Assembly (NCBI GenBank): GCA_902587755.1
Contig: CACIMN010000004.1
Location: forward strand, 1-64,000
From: an uncultured Pelagibacteraceae bacterium
GTDB taxonomy: Bacteria > Pseudomonadota > Alphaproteobacteria > Pelagibacterales > Pelagibacteraceae
DNA length: 64,000 nucleotides
Direction of reading: 5' to 3'
The position numbers and the translations under genes were made by a program. The notes below the pieces were generated by a model. It did not search any database, was not told the origin of the DNA, and was given only the letters and a program-made list of their open reading frames with translations. Positions within the stretch are counted from its first letter, which is position 1, and each line of letters opens with the position of its first letter. This document shows positions 19,716 to 28,441 of the stretch, piece by piece.

Positions 19716-20267
19716 TTAAAAATTTTTAATAAAATAAACTCTTGTATCAATTCCTGTACTTAAAAAACTTAATGCCTCACCACTTACTGTTATACTTTCA
19801 TCCACTCCAACATTATTTCCACTGACAGTGAATCCTGCAAAACATCTACCTTTTTCTTGGTCCCATTTTACAAATGTTTCATCAATTTTGTTTCCATTTA
19901 TAGTGTAAATTTCATGTGCTCTATGATTTAAAAAATTTGCTCCCATAATTGCACGTTGTGGAATTAATTTTGTAGCTTTACAAACTTGTTCATATATCTC
20001 ATCGGTCAATTTATGGTGATCTGTCCCATCAAAGGTGACTAGAATTCCAGATGGAAGTTTTGAAATAAGCGCACTAAGTTTTTTTTCTTCAGCAATTCTT
20101 TCTTCTTCTAATTTCATTCTTTCAACTAAGTCATCTCCTTGTCCAAACAATCCATTTAAAATAGTAAAAGATAAAATAATAATTAATGTTATTAAAATTA
20201 AACCTATAAATTGTCTTAAGTCCTGAGGTAATTCTTTTAACTTGTTTAAATAATTTTCTTTTGACAT
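19716..20267 (-). CDS. Unknown membrane-anchored protein in the transporter operon, 183 residues
   Basis: I do not recognise this protein. It has one strongly hydrophobic helix at about residues 20-38 (FIGLILITLIIILSFTIL), then a charged helical stretch, then a globular domain of about 120 residues with Cys near 95 and 141. The topology suggests a single-pass inner-membrane protein with a periplasmic domain. I start it at the ATG at 20267, which overlaps the MORN-gene stop in a TAATG junction; a longer in-frame start nine codons upstream exists but is less likely. It is embedded between the substrate-binding and ATPase genes of an ABC operon. Confidence 0.68.
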   Translation of the reverse strand: MSKENYLNKLKELPQDLRQFIGLILITLIIILSFTILNGLFGQGDDLVERMKLEEERIAEEKKLSALISKLPSGILVTFDGTDHHKLTDEIYEQVCKATKLIPQRAIMGANFLNHRAHEIYTINGNKIDETFVKWDQEKGRCFAGFTVSGNNVGVDESITVSGEALSFLSTGIDTRVYFIKNF

Positions 20268-20644
20268 TATTCTTGTAATTTTCCGTTTAACCAAGTTCCT
20301 GTTTTTTGTTTTCCATCAGACCAGGTGAAAGTTCCTTGTCCATTCATAAAACCATTCGCCCACTCTCCTTCATATGTAGATCCATCTGGAAAAAATAGAG
20401 TTCCTAACCCACTCCATTCACTATTTTTAAATTCTCCTTTATAGATGTATCCGTTTGGCCAAGTTTCGACCCCTTTGCCATTTTTTTTTGTACCAACCCA
20501 TTCTCCTTCATATGTAGTTTTATCTGTATAAATCCACTTCCCATATCCGTTTTCACAATTGCCTTCTTTACAACCTGTACTTCGAGCAAATACTGATGAG
20601 CTAACTAGAAAGCTTAAAAGAAATAAAAGAAGAAATTTTTTCAT
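20267..20644 (-). CDS. Exported MORN-repeat protein
   Basis: A 125-residue protein with a clear signal peptide (MKKFLLLFLLSFLVSSSVFA) and four MORN repeats of about 22 residues, for example YEGEWVGTKKNGKG, YKGEFKNSEWSGLG and YEGEWANGFMNGQG. MORN repeats form a beta-hairpin rod that often mediates protein or lipid contact; no enzyme activity is implied. The gene lies between the substrate-binding protein gene, from which an intrinsic terminator separates it, and the unknown membrane protein to which it is coupled by TAATG. Its role in a transporter operon is unknown. Confidence 0.82.
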   Translation of the reverse strand: MKKFLLLFLLSFLVSSSVFARSTGCKEGNCENGYGKWIYTDKTTYEGEWVGTKKNGKGVETWPNGYIYKGEFKNSEWSGLGTLFFPDGSTYEGEWANGFMNGQGTFTWSDGKQKTGTWLNGKLQE

Positions 20645-20670
20645 AGGTGTATTTTACACAAAATTGACTA

Positions 20671-20705
20671 AAAAAAAATCCCCCCCAAATAAATGGGGGA
20701 GATTT
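20671..20705 (-). terminator. Intrinsic terminator after the substrate-binding protein gene
   Basis: Read on the minus strand, TCTCCCCC pairs with GGGGGGGAT across the loop ATTTATT, followed by a run of eight T (20671-20678). It lies 26 bases after the substrate-binding protein stop and 27 bases before the MORN gene, within one co-oriented set. It probably makes the binding-protein transcript far more abundant than the read-through transcript. Confidence 0.88.
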
Positions 20706-20730
20706 TAATTTTTAACTTTTTTAATTATCC

Positions 20731-21678
20731 TTATTTTACAAAAGCTTTCCAAGTTGACTCATTATCAGCTAACCATTTTTTAGCTGCATCTTGGTGTGTC
20801 ATACCATCAACGTCAACTAAAGCTGCCATAGCTCCAATTTGACTTGTAGAAAATGACATTTTCTTGAAAGCTGCCGCTGCCTTAGGATGAGTTTTTGGGA
20901 AATCCTCATGAACTGCTTTTTTCAAGTATCCATCAGGAGAACCACATTTACCATCTCCACCGTCTGCTGGTCTGCAACCTGCTGTGTATGGAGGGAAATC
21001 AATAAATGTAAAACCAGCACCATCTGTAAAGTTTGGAGTCCAGTTGAATATAATTGTTCCTCTTCCTTCTTTTTCAGCCGCTTTTAATTCTGCCCAAAGT
21101 GCATCAGCACCTCCTGCAAATTTTACCCACCACAAGTCACCTAAACCTAGTGCATCAATTCTTTGAGGAATTAAGTCACCATGCCAAGTTTGTGGACCTT
21201 CTAACATTCTTCCTTTTCCATCTGGAGAGTCAGGTGTTGTAAAATTTTTTGCACAGTCTGGATTTTTCAAAGCTGTCCAATCTGGTAAACCTGGACATAA
21301 TCCTTTTTCAACAACCCAGTTTGGATATCCCATATCTTCAAGAGTTCTTGCTTCGTGATCTCCCCAGTCTAACAAGCCACCTTTATCTCTAGCAGTATCG
21401 AAAGACTTACCAAATGCAGACTCCCAAACTTCGTGTGAAATTGTTACATCACCTTGCCTAATTGACTCGTAAACCGCTTGTGAATCTACACCTTCAGCGT
21501 ATGTAACGTTGTTACCCATACTTTCAAAAATTCCACCAATAACATAAGCCATTACAATTTGGCTTGACCAGTTATGAGTTGGAATTACGATAGGCTTTTT
21601 GCTATCGGCATTAGAAATTCCTGCAAAACTCACTACAGAAATAACTAGGGCAGATAGTAATGATATTATTTTTTTCAT
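20731..21678 (-). CDS. tmoX: Betaine/TMAO-type ABC transporter substrate-binding protein
   Basis: A 315-residue periplasmic protein of the OpuAC/ProX family with signal peptide MKKIISLLSALVISVVSFAG and probable cleavage after SNA. Aromatic-rich stretches (HNWSSQIVMAY, EVWESAF, GPQTWHGD, FNWTPNF) are where family members build the cage that holds a trimethylammonium group. It captures the ligand for the permease/ATPase downstream. AGAGGGG sits just before the ATG, a strong ribosome binding site. It is divergent from tdm across 115 bases. TMAO is favoured by context; glycine betaine, choline or carnitine remain possible. Confidence 0.85.
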   Translation of the reverse strand: MKKIISLLSALVISVVSFAGISNADSKKPIVIPTHNWSSQIVMAYVIGGIFESMGNNVTYAEGVDSQAVYESIRQGDVTISHEVWESAFGKSFDTARDKGGLLDWGDHEARTLEDMGYPNWVVEKGLCPGLPDWTALKNPDCAKNFTTPDSPDGKGRMLEGPQTWHGDLIPQRIDALGLGDLWWVKFAGGADALWAELKAAEKEGRGTIIFNWTPNFTDGAGFTFIDFPPYTAGCRPADGGDGKCGSPDGYLKKAVHEDFPKTHPKAAAAFKKMSFSTSQIGAMAALVDVDGMTHQDAAKKWLADNESTWKAFVK

Positions 21679-21713
21679 ATATACCCCTCTATAATTAATA
21701 TATTAATAGTTAA

Positions 21714-21742
21714 AGTATGTTCCTATTTAAAGTTATAGTCAA
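21714..21742 (-). promoter_or_regulatory. Candidate promoter of the substrate-binding protein gene
   Basis: On the minus strand TTGACT (21737-21742) is followed after 17 bases by CATACT (21714-21719). This matches sigma-70 -35 and -10 boxes at 5/6 and 4/6 with ideal spacing, about 36 bases upstream of the start codon. The same TTGACT-N17-nnTACT arrangement precedes the other substrate-binding gene at 55077. Confidence 0.5.
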
Positions 21743-21753
21743 CTCGTTTTGAT

Positions 21754-21759
21754 TATAAT
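21754..21759 (+). promoter_or_regulatory. Candidate -10 box of tdm
   Basis: A perfect TATAAT at 21754-21759 lies 34 bases before the tdm start codon on the plus strand. I see no convincing -35 box 16-18 bases upstream. The divergent binding-protein promoter is immediately next to it (21714-21742), so a regulator bound here could control both genes. Confidence 0.4.
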
Positions 21760-21793
21760 ATGGTCACAATAGTAAATTAAATTATCGCAGTTT

Positions 21794-24133
21794 ATGTTGG
21801 GTACAAGTAAAGAAATTAAAAATCCTGGACTAAATATTTTACCACCTGGAGTTGAGCGACATGTTGTAAACGGTGGTGCTCTCACTGCTTTTCAAATTTT
21901 TCCAGATGATGAGTTAGAAATTATTAACAATGAGGGTAATCAAATCTGTGAAATAATTTGTTTTAATAAAGACGGTAAATCTGATGCTGGGATTTTAAAT
22001 CTTAAAACAAACAATGATAAAAATTTTATTAGATCTATTCTTAACGGTAAGGATGAAACAATATTAGCAACAAATCATCAATTAAAAAAAAGAAACTTAA
22101 ATATTTCAGAGTCAAAATCCACAATCATATTTGATTTAGATACAAAAGCAGGAGAAAGCTTTAAATTAAAATCAAAAGACAAGTGTTATGCTATTTTTGC
22201 TGCACCTAGTAAAGATATGGACGTAACAAATCAAAATCCTCCTAGTGATTTAACAATTTTTATTAAGCGATCGCAAATTGTAAATGATAAAGAATTAAAT
22301 GTGATACCAGATCCAGTTTTTGAACCTTTGTATGAAGAAAATATAAATAAAGAAACTTCCATATCTTACCAAGTAAAAGAAGGAGATTATATCCAGATTA
22401 TAAGTCCAACTGGCAGACAATGTTCTGACTTCGTGGCATTTGACACAAGGAAATTAGAAAAAGGAATTGAAAAAGGATTGGACTGGCAAACTACAAGAAC
22501 ATTTATGGGAAACACTTTTCCTGGACCTGGATTACATTCTAAATTTTATGATACAGACCACGAACCTCTTGTTGAAGTTATAAGAGATACTGTAGGTAAA
22601 CATGATACTTTTAATCTAGCATGTACTTCAAAATATTATGAAGATGCAGGATATTTTGGTCATCCAAACTGTTCAGATAATTTGACTAAAAGCATGTCAA
22701 AATTTGGCGTACAGAAACAAAAAGGTTGGCATGCAATTAACCTTTTCTTTAATACTTCTGCTGCAGGTTTAAATTCTGTCATATCTGACGAGTCTTATTC
22801 TAGACCAGGAGATTATGTAATGTTTAGAGCTTTAAAAGATTTAACAATTGGTACAACTGCTTGTCCTAGTGATATTGATGCTTGTAATTCATGGAAACCA
22901 ACTGATATTTTTGTTAGAACTTATGATAAAAATAAAGAATTCAGTAAATCATTTGCCTTTCGAATGAAAACAGACTCAGAAAAAAAATTAACTAGAAATT
23001 CAGGATTTTATGAAAGAACCTCAAAGCTAACTAGAAACTTTGTTGATGCCAGAGGTTTTTGGTTACCAAACGATTATACTAAACATGGGTTGGTCAATGA
23101 ATATAATGCTTGCAGAAATAATGCAGTGCTAATTGATTTATCATCATTAAGAAAATTTGAAATAATAGGTCCCGATGCAGAAGAATTAATGAACTATACT
23201 CTTACAAGAAATATAAAAAAACTTTCTGTAGGTCAGGTGGTTTATTCAGCAATGTGTTATGAAAATGGAATGATGTTTGATGATGGAACTCTTCTAAAAT
23301 TAAGTGAAACAGGTTTTAGATGGATTTGTGGTGATGAATACGCTGGAGAATGGTTAAAAGAAATTACTAAGAAAAAAAATTTCAATGCTAATATTAAAAA
23401 TTCTACTGACCAAATAAGTAACGTTTCTTTACAAGGTCCAAAAAGTAGAGAAATTTTAAAAAAAATCATCTTTACACCACCAACACAGCCTTCGATAGAT
23501 GAGTTGGGTTGGTTTAGATTTACCATTTGTAGGATAGAAGAACTTCAAGGTATACCTTTAATCGTTTCAAGAACTGGTTATACCGGTGAGTTAGGTTATG
23601 AGATATGGTGTCATCCAAAACATGCACCAGAAGTATGGGATAAATTAATGGAGGCTGGAAAGGATGATGGTTTGATACCAGCTGGATTTGCTGCCTTGGA
23701 TAAACTTAGAATTGAAGCAGGATTAATTTTATTTGGAAATGAATTCGATGGACAACAAGATCCTTTTGAAGCTGGTATAGGGTTTGCAGTGCCTTTAAAA
23801 ACAAAAGAAGAAGATTTTATTGGTAAAAAGGAATTAATTAAACGAAAAGCCAATCCACAAAAAAAACTAGTTGGTTTAGAACTTATAGGAAAAGAAATTG
23901 CAGGTCATGGAGACTGTGTTCATATAGGCAGATCACAAGTAGGTATTGTTACTAGTGGATGTTTATCATCAACCTTAAATAAAAATGTTGCTCTGTGCAG
24001 AATTGATTTACCGTATTCGGATATAGGTACAGAAGTGGAAGTAGGAAAAATAGATGGACACCAAAAACGAATTAGTGCAAAGGTAGTTGGGTTTCCATTT
24101 TATGATCCAACAAAGTCAAGAGTTAGAGCATAA
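21794..24133 (+). CDS. tdm: Trimethylamine N-oxide demethylase (Tdm)
   Basis: A 779-residue two-domain protein: a DUF1989 (urea-carboxylase-associated) domain at about 170-375 after a related N-terminal part, then a GcvT folate domain from about 390 to 779. This architecture is that of Tdm, which splits TMAO into dimethylamine and formaldehyde, the latter captured by tetrahydrofolate. Candidate metal ligands are Asp212 (CSDF), Cys277 (ACTSKYY), Cys293 (HPNCSD) and Cys357 (TACPSD); their spacing agrees with what I recall of the Methylocella enzyme. It is divergent from the transporter operon and followed 9 bases later by a small unknown gene. A plain aminomethyltransferase would lack the first domain. 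Confidence 0.92.
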   Translation: MLGTSKEIKNPGLNILPPGVERHVVNGGALTAFQIFPDDELEIINNEGNQICEIICFNKDGKSDAGILNLKTNNDKNFIRSILNGKDETILATNHQLKKRNLNISESKSTIIFDLDTKAGESFKLKSKDKCYAIFAAPSKDMDVTNQNPPSDLTIFIKRSQIVNDKELNVIPDPVFEPLYEENINKETSISYQVKEGDYIQIISPTGRQCSDFVAFDTRKLEKGIEKGLDWQTTRTFMGNTFPGPGLHSKFYDTDHEPLVEVIRDTVGKHDTFNLACTSKYYEDAGYFGHPNCSDNLTKSMSKFGVQKQKGWHAINLFFNTSAAGLNSVISDESYSRPGDYVMFRALKDLTIGTTACPSDIDACNSWKPTDIFVRTYDKNKEFSKSFAFRMKTDSEKKLTRNSGFYERTSKLTRNFVDARGFWLPNDYTKHGLVNEYNACRNNAVLIDLSSLRKFEIIGPDAEELMNYTLTRNIKKLSVGQVVYSAMCYENGMMFDDGTLLKLSETGFRWICGDEYAGEWLKEITKKKNFNANIKNSTDQISNVSLQGPKSREILKKIIFTPPTQPSIDELGWFRFTICRIEELQGIPLIVSRTGYTGELGYEIWCHPKHAPEVWDKLMEAGKDDGLIPAGFAALDKLRIEAGLILFGNEFDGQQDPFEAGIGFAVPLKTKEEDFIGKKELIKRKANPQKKLVGLELIGKEIAGHGDCVHIGRSQVGIVTSGCLSSTLNKNVALCRIDLPYSDIGTEVEVGKIDGHQKRISAKVVGFPFYDPTKSRVRA

Positions 24134-24142
24134 AGAAAAATC

Positions 24143-24493
24143 ATGCCTAAAGAAAAAAAAACACTCTTAGATTTTTGGGAAGATCAAATGAGGCAATCCC
24201 ACACATCAAGCAATTACTTTTTTAGAAAATCACCATCGCACTATCATATGATGTTACTGGTAATGTCCGCATATAAAGAAGGTAAAAAATTATCAGTAGA
24301 AGAATTAAAAACAAAACTATTCAAGACTTCTCGACCTAAATCAGCTTTAATAATTACAGAAGCTTGCGAAAAAGGATTCTTTAGACTGGAAAAAACTTCA
24401 ACTGATCAGCGAATTAAAAATATAATGCCTAGTGAATCCTTCATTCAAGAATTCAACGATTATTTGCTTACCCTAAAAAACATAAGTTATTAG
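24143..24493 (+). CDS. Small winged-helix-like protein, possible regulator, 116 residues
   Basis: No family can be named with certainty. The central part (SPSHYHMMLLVMSAYKEGKK followed by LSVEELKTKL, then RPKSALIITEACEKGFFRLEK) reads as helix-turn-helix plus wing of a MarR-like fold, and QRIKNIMPSESFIQEFNDYL resembles the C-terminal helix of such proteins. It lacks the long dimerisation helices of full MarR proteins (usually 140-160 residues). It follows tdm by 9 bases, so it is probably cotranscribed. In a genome with few regulators, a DNA-binding protein beside tdm is a candidate regulator of methylamine genes. Confidence 0.6.
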   Translation: MPKEKKTLLDFWEDQMRQSHTSSNYFFRKSPSHYHMMLLVMSAYKEGKKLSVEELKTKLFKTSRPKSALIITEACEKGFFRLEKTSTDQRIKNIMPSESFIQEFNDYLLTLKNISY

Positions 24494-24596
24494 CCAAATT
24501 TTTTTTAAATAAATTTGAAGTATCTATTTTTTATATATAATTTTTAGTTCTATAAAAAATTATATTAATTGCTCTTGCCTAAAATAATGTTTTGTC

Positions 24597-25925
24597 ATGA
24601 CGACATTACCTTCAAAAGCTAAAGTAGTTATCATTGGTGGTGGAATTCATGGACTAAGTACTGCTTGGAAACTTTCAGAAACATACAAAAATCCTGGTGA
24701 CATAATTGTATTAGAAAAAAAAGATACTGCAGCTGGTGCAAGTGGTATTGCATGTGGTGTTGTAAGAAATAATTATTTCCAACCAGCAATGAGAGAATTA
24801 ATGGCTCACTCAGTTTCTATTTGGGAGAGTGATCCTAAAGCATTTAAATACAATCCAGTTGGTTATATGCAAATATCACCTGAGGTAATGCATGAAGATG
24901 TTGCAACTATTTATGAACAACAAAAAGCCATTGGATACGAGTCAGTCTTCATAGAAGGTGAAAAAGATTGTTCAAATTATATGAAGGGTATTTTTGATGA
25001 TTGGCAGGCACAAGGTATAACTTCTGTACTTCATGAAAAAAAAGGTGGATACGCATTTAACAAAGATTCAATTAAAGCACTTGAGAGTAAATCTACATCA
25101 AATGGTGTTCAAGTGATGAAAGGTGTAAAGGTAACAGGATTTAAAAAAGGAAGTAACAGTCAAGCTGTTACAGGGGTAGAAACGGACAAAGGCATAATTG
25201 AATGTGAACAAGTTGTTATTGGAGCAGGACCTTGGGCAAGAGATTTTTGGAACATGTTGGAATTACCTAAAACAGCAAATATAAAAGGTAAAGATGGAAA
25301 AATACATGAGACTGATATGTGGACATACTGGATGTTACAAGAAGGTGTTATTGGTGTTGAACCAGATTTTTTGAGAACAAATGATGGAAAACAACCACCT
25401 GTAGTTCATGTAGACTCGACTGCTCCGTTATATTCAGACAAAACTAAAAAATTATTAACTGATAAAATTTGGGGAATTTATTATAAACCTGATATTGATG
25501 GATTAGGCGTTCAAGGTGGTACTTCACCCTACATAGTCAAAAAACATTTTGATCAAGTTAATGTTGATCCTTATGGAATTGAGTCTCCTGAGTATCAAAC
25601 AACTGATGCATTTAGTGAAATGTGGTGTTCAGCTTTAGCTCATTGTCAAAAAAGATTTGAAGGTAAATCTGATTTGTATAGAAAAGGACCATCGGGCGGT
25701 CTTGGATGCATGACGCCAGACTCTTTTCCAATCTTTGATAGGTTTTTTGAAAACGTTTACATGATTGCAGATGCAAACCATGGATACAAGATGATCGGCG
25801 TTGGTGAGCTTGTTGCAAAAGAAATTCTTGGTACTGAAAGTGATTTGTTAAAACCATTTAGATTCAACCGTTACGAGAAGGGAGAACTTCACCCTACTTC
25901 GAACAGTCCGTTTCCTTGGAGCTAG
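24597..25925 (+). CDS. FAD-dependent amine oxidoreductase (DadA/SoxB family), candidate secondary-amine oxidase
   Basis: A 442-residue flavoprotein with the FAD fingerprint GGGIHGLST at 14-22 and a family C-terminus GPSGGLGCMTPDSFPIFDRF followed by YMIADANHGYKMIGVGEL. It belongs to the glycine/sarcosine/D-amino acid oxidase group but stands alone: no soxD, soxA or soxG partner is next to it and the SoxB GGNVGRN segment is replaced by GASGIACGVVRNNYF. It lies between tdm (which makes dimethylamine) and the gamma-glutamylmethylamide ligase group (which uses methylamine). A dimethylamine, sarcosine or dimethylglycine oxidase function is therefore possible; only the family is certain. Confidence 0.83.
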   Translation: MTTLPSKAKVVIIGGGIHGLSTAWKLSETYKNPGDIIVLEKKDTAAGASGIACGVVRNNYFQPAMRELMAHSVSIWESDPKAFKYNPVGYMQISPEVMHEDVATIYEQQKAIGYESVFIEGEKDCSNYMKGIFDDWQAQGITSVLHEKKGGYAFNKDSIKALESKSTSNGVQVMKGVKVTGFKKGSNSQAVTGVETDKGIIECEQVVIGAGPWARDFWNMLELPKTANIKGKDGKIHETDMWTYWMLQEGVIGVEPDFLRTNDGKQPPVVHVDSTAPLYSDKTKKLLTDKIWGIYYKPDIDGLGVQGGTSPYIVKKHFDQVNVDPYGIESPEYQTTDAFSEMWCSALAHCQKRFEGKSDLYRKGPSGGLGCMTPDSFPIFDRFFENVYMIADANHGYKMIGVGELVAKEILGTESDLLKPFRFNRYEKGELHPTSNSPFPWS

Positions 25926-25994
25926 ACTCTAAGCCTAGACACAAATAAATTTTTCAGCTACGTTTGGATAAATTAAATTCATTGAGGGGTGAAA

Positions 25995-27464
25995 ATGACA
26001 GATCTAGAGAAACATGTAAATCAGCCAGGTAGAGCAAAATTAGTTAAAAAAGTCAGAGAAAAAATTAATGAACTTGGCATCACGTATATTTATTATCAAT
26101 TCATTTCTGTAACAGGTAGAGTTGTTGGTAAAGGTATACCTGCAGATCATTGGGAAAGAACTGCAGAAAAAGGATTTCAATTAGTTTACGGAGCAACTGC
26201 AAACTTATTTTTAGATCGTCACAATAATTACATTGGCTATGGTCCAGAAGCAATGGAGCTTGTTGGAATACCTGATCCTGAAACTTTTGTTCAATTACCA
26301 TGGGATAAAAGAGTTGGAAGAGTATTTGTAACTTGTTTTAGAAACAGAGAAGAAAGAAAAAATCCAGGTGGTCATTTAACTTCAGACTGCCGAGGAAATC
26401 TAAGAATTTTTATGGATGAATTTAAGAAAAAACATGGTCTAGAATTAAGAGTTGGTACTGAGCCTGAAATGATGTGGTTAACAAAAAATGAGGATGGAAC
26501 TCCTACAGGTAAAGGTTTTTCCAAACCATTCTGTTATCACATCGATCAGTTTGAATCGCTGAGACCAGTATTTATGAAGGTTATTGAGTACGCTAAAGCA
26601 ATGGGTCTTGATATGATTCAAGGAGACCATGAAGATGCGCCAGGTCAATTAGAATTAAATTGGACCTATGATAACGTTTTAAGGAACGCAGATAGATTAT
26701 CAACCTACAGACAAATTTGTGCTCAAGTTGCAAGAGAACATAATTTAATAGCTTGCTTTATGACAAAACCATTTATGGGTGTTTCTGCAAGTGGTTGTCA
26801 TACAAATATGTCTTTATGGAAAGGTGGAAAAATTAAACTAAATAAACTTGGAAACAAAACACTTCCGGGTGTTGAAGAAGTATTTAGTTATGTTGAAGGT
26901 GGAACCAATACTTTTATGCCTGATACTAAGGATATGCAATTACCAGGCAAAATTGGTTTACAATCGATTGCAGGTATCATGAAGCACTTACCAGCATTAA
27001 CAGCTCTTGGATCTTCAACAGTAAACTCTTATAGAAGATTATGGGATCAAGGATTTTGGGCTCCTGTTTACGCTGATTGGGGATATCAAAACAGGACTTG
27101 TGGTTTAAGAGTTTCAGCTCCAGGAAGATTTGAATATAGATCAGTAGACTCGATGCACAATCCTTACTTATTAGGTGCTGCTTTATTAAAAGCTTGCGAT
27201 GAGGGTATAAGTAAGAAAATGAAACCAGCAGCTCCAGAGTCTAGAAATATTTATGAAGCTCAAAAAGCTGGTAAAGATGTTAAAAAGCTTCCATTAAGTT
27301 TAGGTGAAGCTTTGGATAGACTGGCTGAGGATGAAGTCATCAAATCTGCAATGCCAGATGAAATGTACAAAGTTTTCCATTGGTACAAAAATGATGAGTG
27401 GGAAAGATTTCTTGGTGCAACAACACAATGGGATCTGGATACTTATCTTGATTGTCTACCGTAG
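25995..27464 (+). CDS. Glutamine synthetase family ligase, candidate gamma-glutamyl-amine ligase
   Basis: A 489-residue GS-family protein. Catalytic-domain motifs are present: RVGTEPEMMWL (glutamate ligands), GDHEDAPGQLELNW, MTKPFMGVSASGCHTNMSLW and the ring-closing region GRFEYRSVDSMHNPYLLGAA. The chain ends TQWDLDTYLDC like GmaS. I start it at ATG 25995, which has the strong GAGGGG ribosome binding site at 25984-25989; a GTG six bases earlier is in frame but overlaps that site. It lies 32 bases before mgsA. It may make gamma-glutamylmethylamide from methylamine or act on another amine. It is a paralogue of the ligase at 33111, to which the GmaS label fits better. Confidence 0.85.
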   Translation: MTDLEKHVNQPGRAKLVKKVREKINELGITYIYYQFISVTGRVVGKGIPADHWERTAEKGFQLVYGATANLFLDRHNNYIGYGPEAMELVGIPDPETFVQLPWDKRVGRVFVTCFRNREERKNPGGHLTSDCRGNLRIFMDEFKKKHGLELRVGTEPEMMWLTKNEDGTPTGKGFSKPFCYHIDQFESLRPVFMKVIEYAKAMGLDMIQGDHEDAPGQLELNWTYDNVLRNADRLSTYRQICAQVAREHNLIACFMTKPFMGVSASGCHTNMSLWKGGKIKLNKLGNKTLPGVEEVFSYVEGGTNTFMPDTKDMQLPGKIGLQSIAGIMKHLPALTALGSSTVNSYRRLWDQGFWAPVYADWGYQNRTCGLRVSAPGRFEYRSVDSMHNPYLLGAALLKACDEGISKKMKPAAPESRNIYEAQKAGKDVKKLPLSLGEALDRLAEDEVIKSAMPDEMYKVFHWYKNDEWERFLGATTQWDLDTYLDCLP

Positions 27465-27496
27465 GTCACAGAAATAGATAGAAAGGGTATAAATAT

Positions 27497-28441
27497 ATGT
27501 GTGGAATAGCAGGGTTAATTCATAGAGGAAAATCTTCAAATGTTGGAAGTGAACTACAGGGGATGCTTCAAGCATTAAAACATAGAGGAGAAGATTCTAC
27601 AGGATACGCTTTATATGGAGATACAGATGGTAAAAACTTCATCATGCGTTTTAAAGTTGGAGAAAATGTAGGTGAAGGAAGTTCATCAATTATGGAAGAT
27701 GTATCTGTTTACGATGAAAGAAAAAAAATTGTAGACCAAACTCTAGCTGAGATGGGAGCTAAAGTGGTCAAAGAAGAGAGAAATCTTCCTTACTCACTAA
27801 GATATGAAATTGAATATGATACAAAAGATTTATTAGACTTTTCACAAAGAATTGAAAGTATTCCAGGTGTTGAAATTCTATCTATGGGAAAATCTTTAGA
27901 AGTAATTAAAGATCTTGGAAATGCTAAAATGGTCTGTGACAGATATAGTTTAGATAAAGTAGTTGGAACACATGCAATCGGTCATGCTAGAATGGCAACT
28001 GAATCAGGTGTAGATATTAAGTCTGCTCACCCTTTCTGGGGCTATCCATTTAGTGATGTATCTGTAGTACATAATGGACAATTAACTAATTATTGGAACA
28101 ACAGAAGAGTTTTAGAAAACAAGGGAATGAGATTTATGTCTGAGTGTGACTCAGAATTAATTGCAGTTTATATTGCAGAAAAAATGAGACATGGAGCAAC
28201 TTTAGAAGAAGGAATGAAAGAGTCTTTAACTGGTCTTGATGGAGTTTTCACGTACTTTGTTGCTACTAAAGACTCATTAGGAATGGCTAAAGATACAATG
28301 GCTGCAAAACCATTAGTTTTGTATGAGTCTGATGATTTAGTAGCAATGGGATCAGAGGAAATTGCAATTAGGTCTGTATTACCACATGAAATTGATACAT
28401 ATGATCCATTTGATGGGGAGGTGAAAGTATGGCAAATCTAA
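27497..28441 (+). CDS. mgsA: N-methylglutamate synthase subunit A (class II glutamine amidotransferase, GlxB-like)
   Basis: A 314-residue Ntn-type amidotransferase whose nucleophile is Cys2 (MCGIAGLIH), with LKHRGEDSTGYA near 30 and the GHARMATES and VVHNGQLTNYW motifs that shape the glutamine pocket. It corresponds to the amidotransferase domain of glutamate synthase as a separate protein. In the N-methylglutamate pathway it splits gamma-glutamylmethylamide and channels methylamine to the FMN subunit. The start has GAAAGGG upstream. It overlaps the next gene by 13 bases. Ordinary ammonia-dependent glutamate synthase would be one large GltB chain, so the three-gene form supports MgsA. Confidence 0.87.
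   Translation: MCGIAGLIHRGKSSNVGSELQGMLQALKHRGEDSTGYALYGDTDGKNFIMRFKVGENVGEGSSSIMEDVSVYDERKKIVDQTLAEMGAKVVKEERNLPYSLRYEIEYDTKDLLDFSQRIESIPGVEILSMGKSLEVIKDLGNAKMVCDRYSLDKVVGTHAIGHARMATESGVDIKSAHPFWGYPFSDVSVVHNGQLTNYWNNRRVLENKGMRFMSECDSELIAVYIAEKMRHGATLEEGMKESLTGLDGVFTYFVATKDSLGMAKDTMAAKPLVLYESDDLVAMGSEEIAIRSVLPHEIDTYDPFDGEVKVWQI

Noticed and set aside
23257..23853. Antisense frames inside tdm
   Set aside because: They mirror codon bias of the GcvT domain and have no start signals or family features.
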